From Halopolyspora algeriensis (GTDB taxonomy: Bacteria; Actinomycetota; Actinomycetes; Mycobacteriales; Pseudonocardiaceae), in contig NZ_QPJC01000003.1 in the NCBI RefSeq assembly GCF_003337235.1, forward strand, positions 99,724 through 163,723: a stretch of 64,000 nt of DNA. Direction: 5' to 3'. A program made the position numbers and the translations under genes. Below are positions 63,835-64,000 of this stretch, piece after piece. A model generated the notes under the pieces. That model searched no databases, was not told the origin of the DNA, and worked only from the letters and a program-made list of their open reading frames with translations. Every line of letters begins with the position of its first letter. The first letter of the stretch is position 1.

Positions 63835-64000
63835 AGCGCAAGCACTGCTGGACACCTGTGTTGTGATCGATCTTCCCGAGATCGACACACAAGCGCTGAC
63901 AGCGGACCAGTACTACATCAGCGTGGTCACCATCGCCGAACTCGCGGCAGGAACCCATGCCTCCGCCAAACCCTCGGTGCGGGCCACGCGCTTACGGCGT
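63827..64000 (+). CDS. VapC-like PIN-domain toxin (3' partial)
   Basis: GTG 63827 opens a frame still open at the window end (58 codons). LLDTCVVIDLPEIDTQALTA has the first catalytic aspartate of a PIN ribonuclease, and SVVTIAELAAGTHA the conserved glutamate in the usual place. The rest lies outside the window. It overlaps the antitoxin gene. Substrates of VapC are tRNAs or 23S rRNA. Confidence 0.85.
   Translation, partial: MSKAQALLDTCVVIDLPEIDTQALTADQYYISVVTIAELAAGTHASAKPSVRATRLRR

Overview
The window is high-GC DNA from a filamentous actinomycete, most likely in the Pseudonocardiales (Saccharopolyspora/Actinopolyspora-like). The signs are GTG starts, GGAGG ribosome sites, WXG/type VII secretion substrates, a chaplin-like peptide, DivIVA-like coiled coils, and the conserved neighbourhood oligoribonuclease, tRNA-His, mnmA, cysteine desulfurase, etfA, etfB. 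The organism call is an inference from gene content; no rRNA is present.

1 to about 9,680 looks like the right part of an actinomycete integrative and conjugative element (AICE). It carries an FtsK/TraB-type translocase, zinc-ribbon microproteins, a GGDEF protein with an SGDEF variant motif, and a decayed junction where a truncated SprT-like gene meets a truncated, frameshifted MFS gene. A small regulator follows, preceded by two tandem 15-bp palindromes. A minus-strand four-gene type VII substrate cassette (9164 to 6113) comes next. A 3' half of a tRNA-Arg(TCT) gene at 9638-9681 is the best candidate for the right attachment site; integrase, excisionase and replication genes would lie left of the window.

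9.7-15 kb: a BrnT/BrnA-type toxin-antitoxin pair with a palindromic operator, a monooxygenase remnant, and a second, plus-strand type VII substrate cassette (11330-14965) that parallels the first gene for gene in its first three genes.

15-25 kb: a royal-jelly/yellow-family protein, an FUSC-type membrane protein, an MHS-type MFS transporter, a decayed MazEF pair, ctaB (heme O synthase) coupled to a DUF3817 membrane protein, and a two-gene operon (siderophore-type acetyltransferase and luciferase-like monooxygenase) behind an IdeR/DmdR-type iron box.

25-29 kb: a duplicated two-gene module, each copy a soluble DivIVA-like coiled coil followed by a single-pass membrane protein with a low-complexity linker and a short C-terminal helix. 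This is the most original-looking system here.

29-46 kb: mostly core genes. These are a pyruvyl-transferase-like protein, thiD under a TPP riboswitch that ends at the start codon, a FadD-like acyl-CoA synthetase, orn, tRNA-His, a short MetE, mnmA, cysteine desulfurase, etfBA and an HrpA helicase. The fadD and etfBA promoters share a TetR-type operator-like palindrome.

46-48.8 kb: a solitary AAA ATPase gene lies between two 66-bp direct repeats that are the 3' end of a THUMP-like methyltransferase gene, with a perfect 9-bp inverted repeat before its start. It looks like a one-gene mobile cassette without a recombinase.

48.8-64 kb: enoyl-CoA hydratase, an ABC ATPase, alpha-glucan phosphorylase, two paralogous secreted zinc metallopeptidases with internally duplicated domains, a YbbN-like thioredoxin, a chaplin-like peptide, an MTH1187-family protein, a MarR regulator, a second DUF3817 protein, mannose-6-phosphate isomerase, a free-standing TipAS domain, DNA polymerase IV, a membrane protein, and a Phd/VapC pair cut by the window end.
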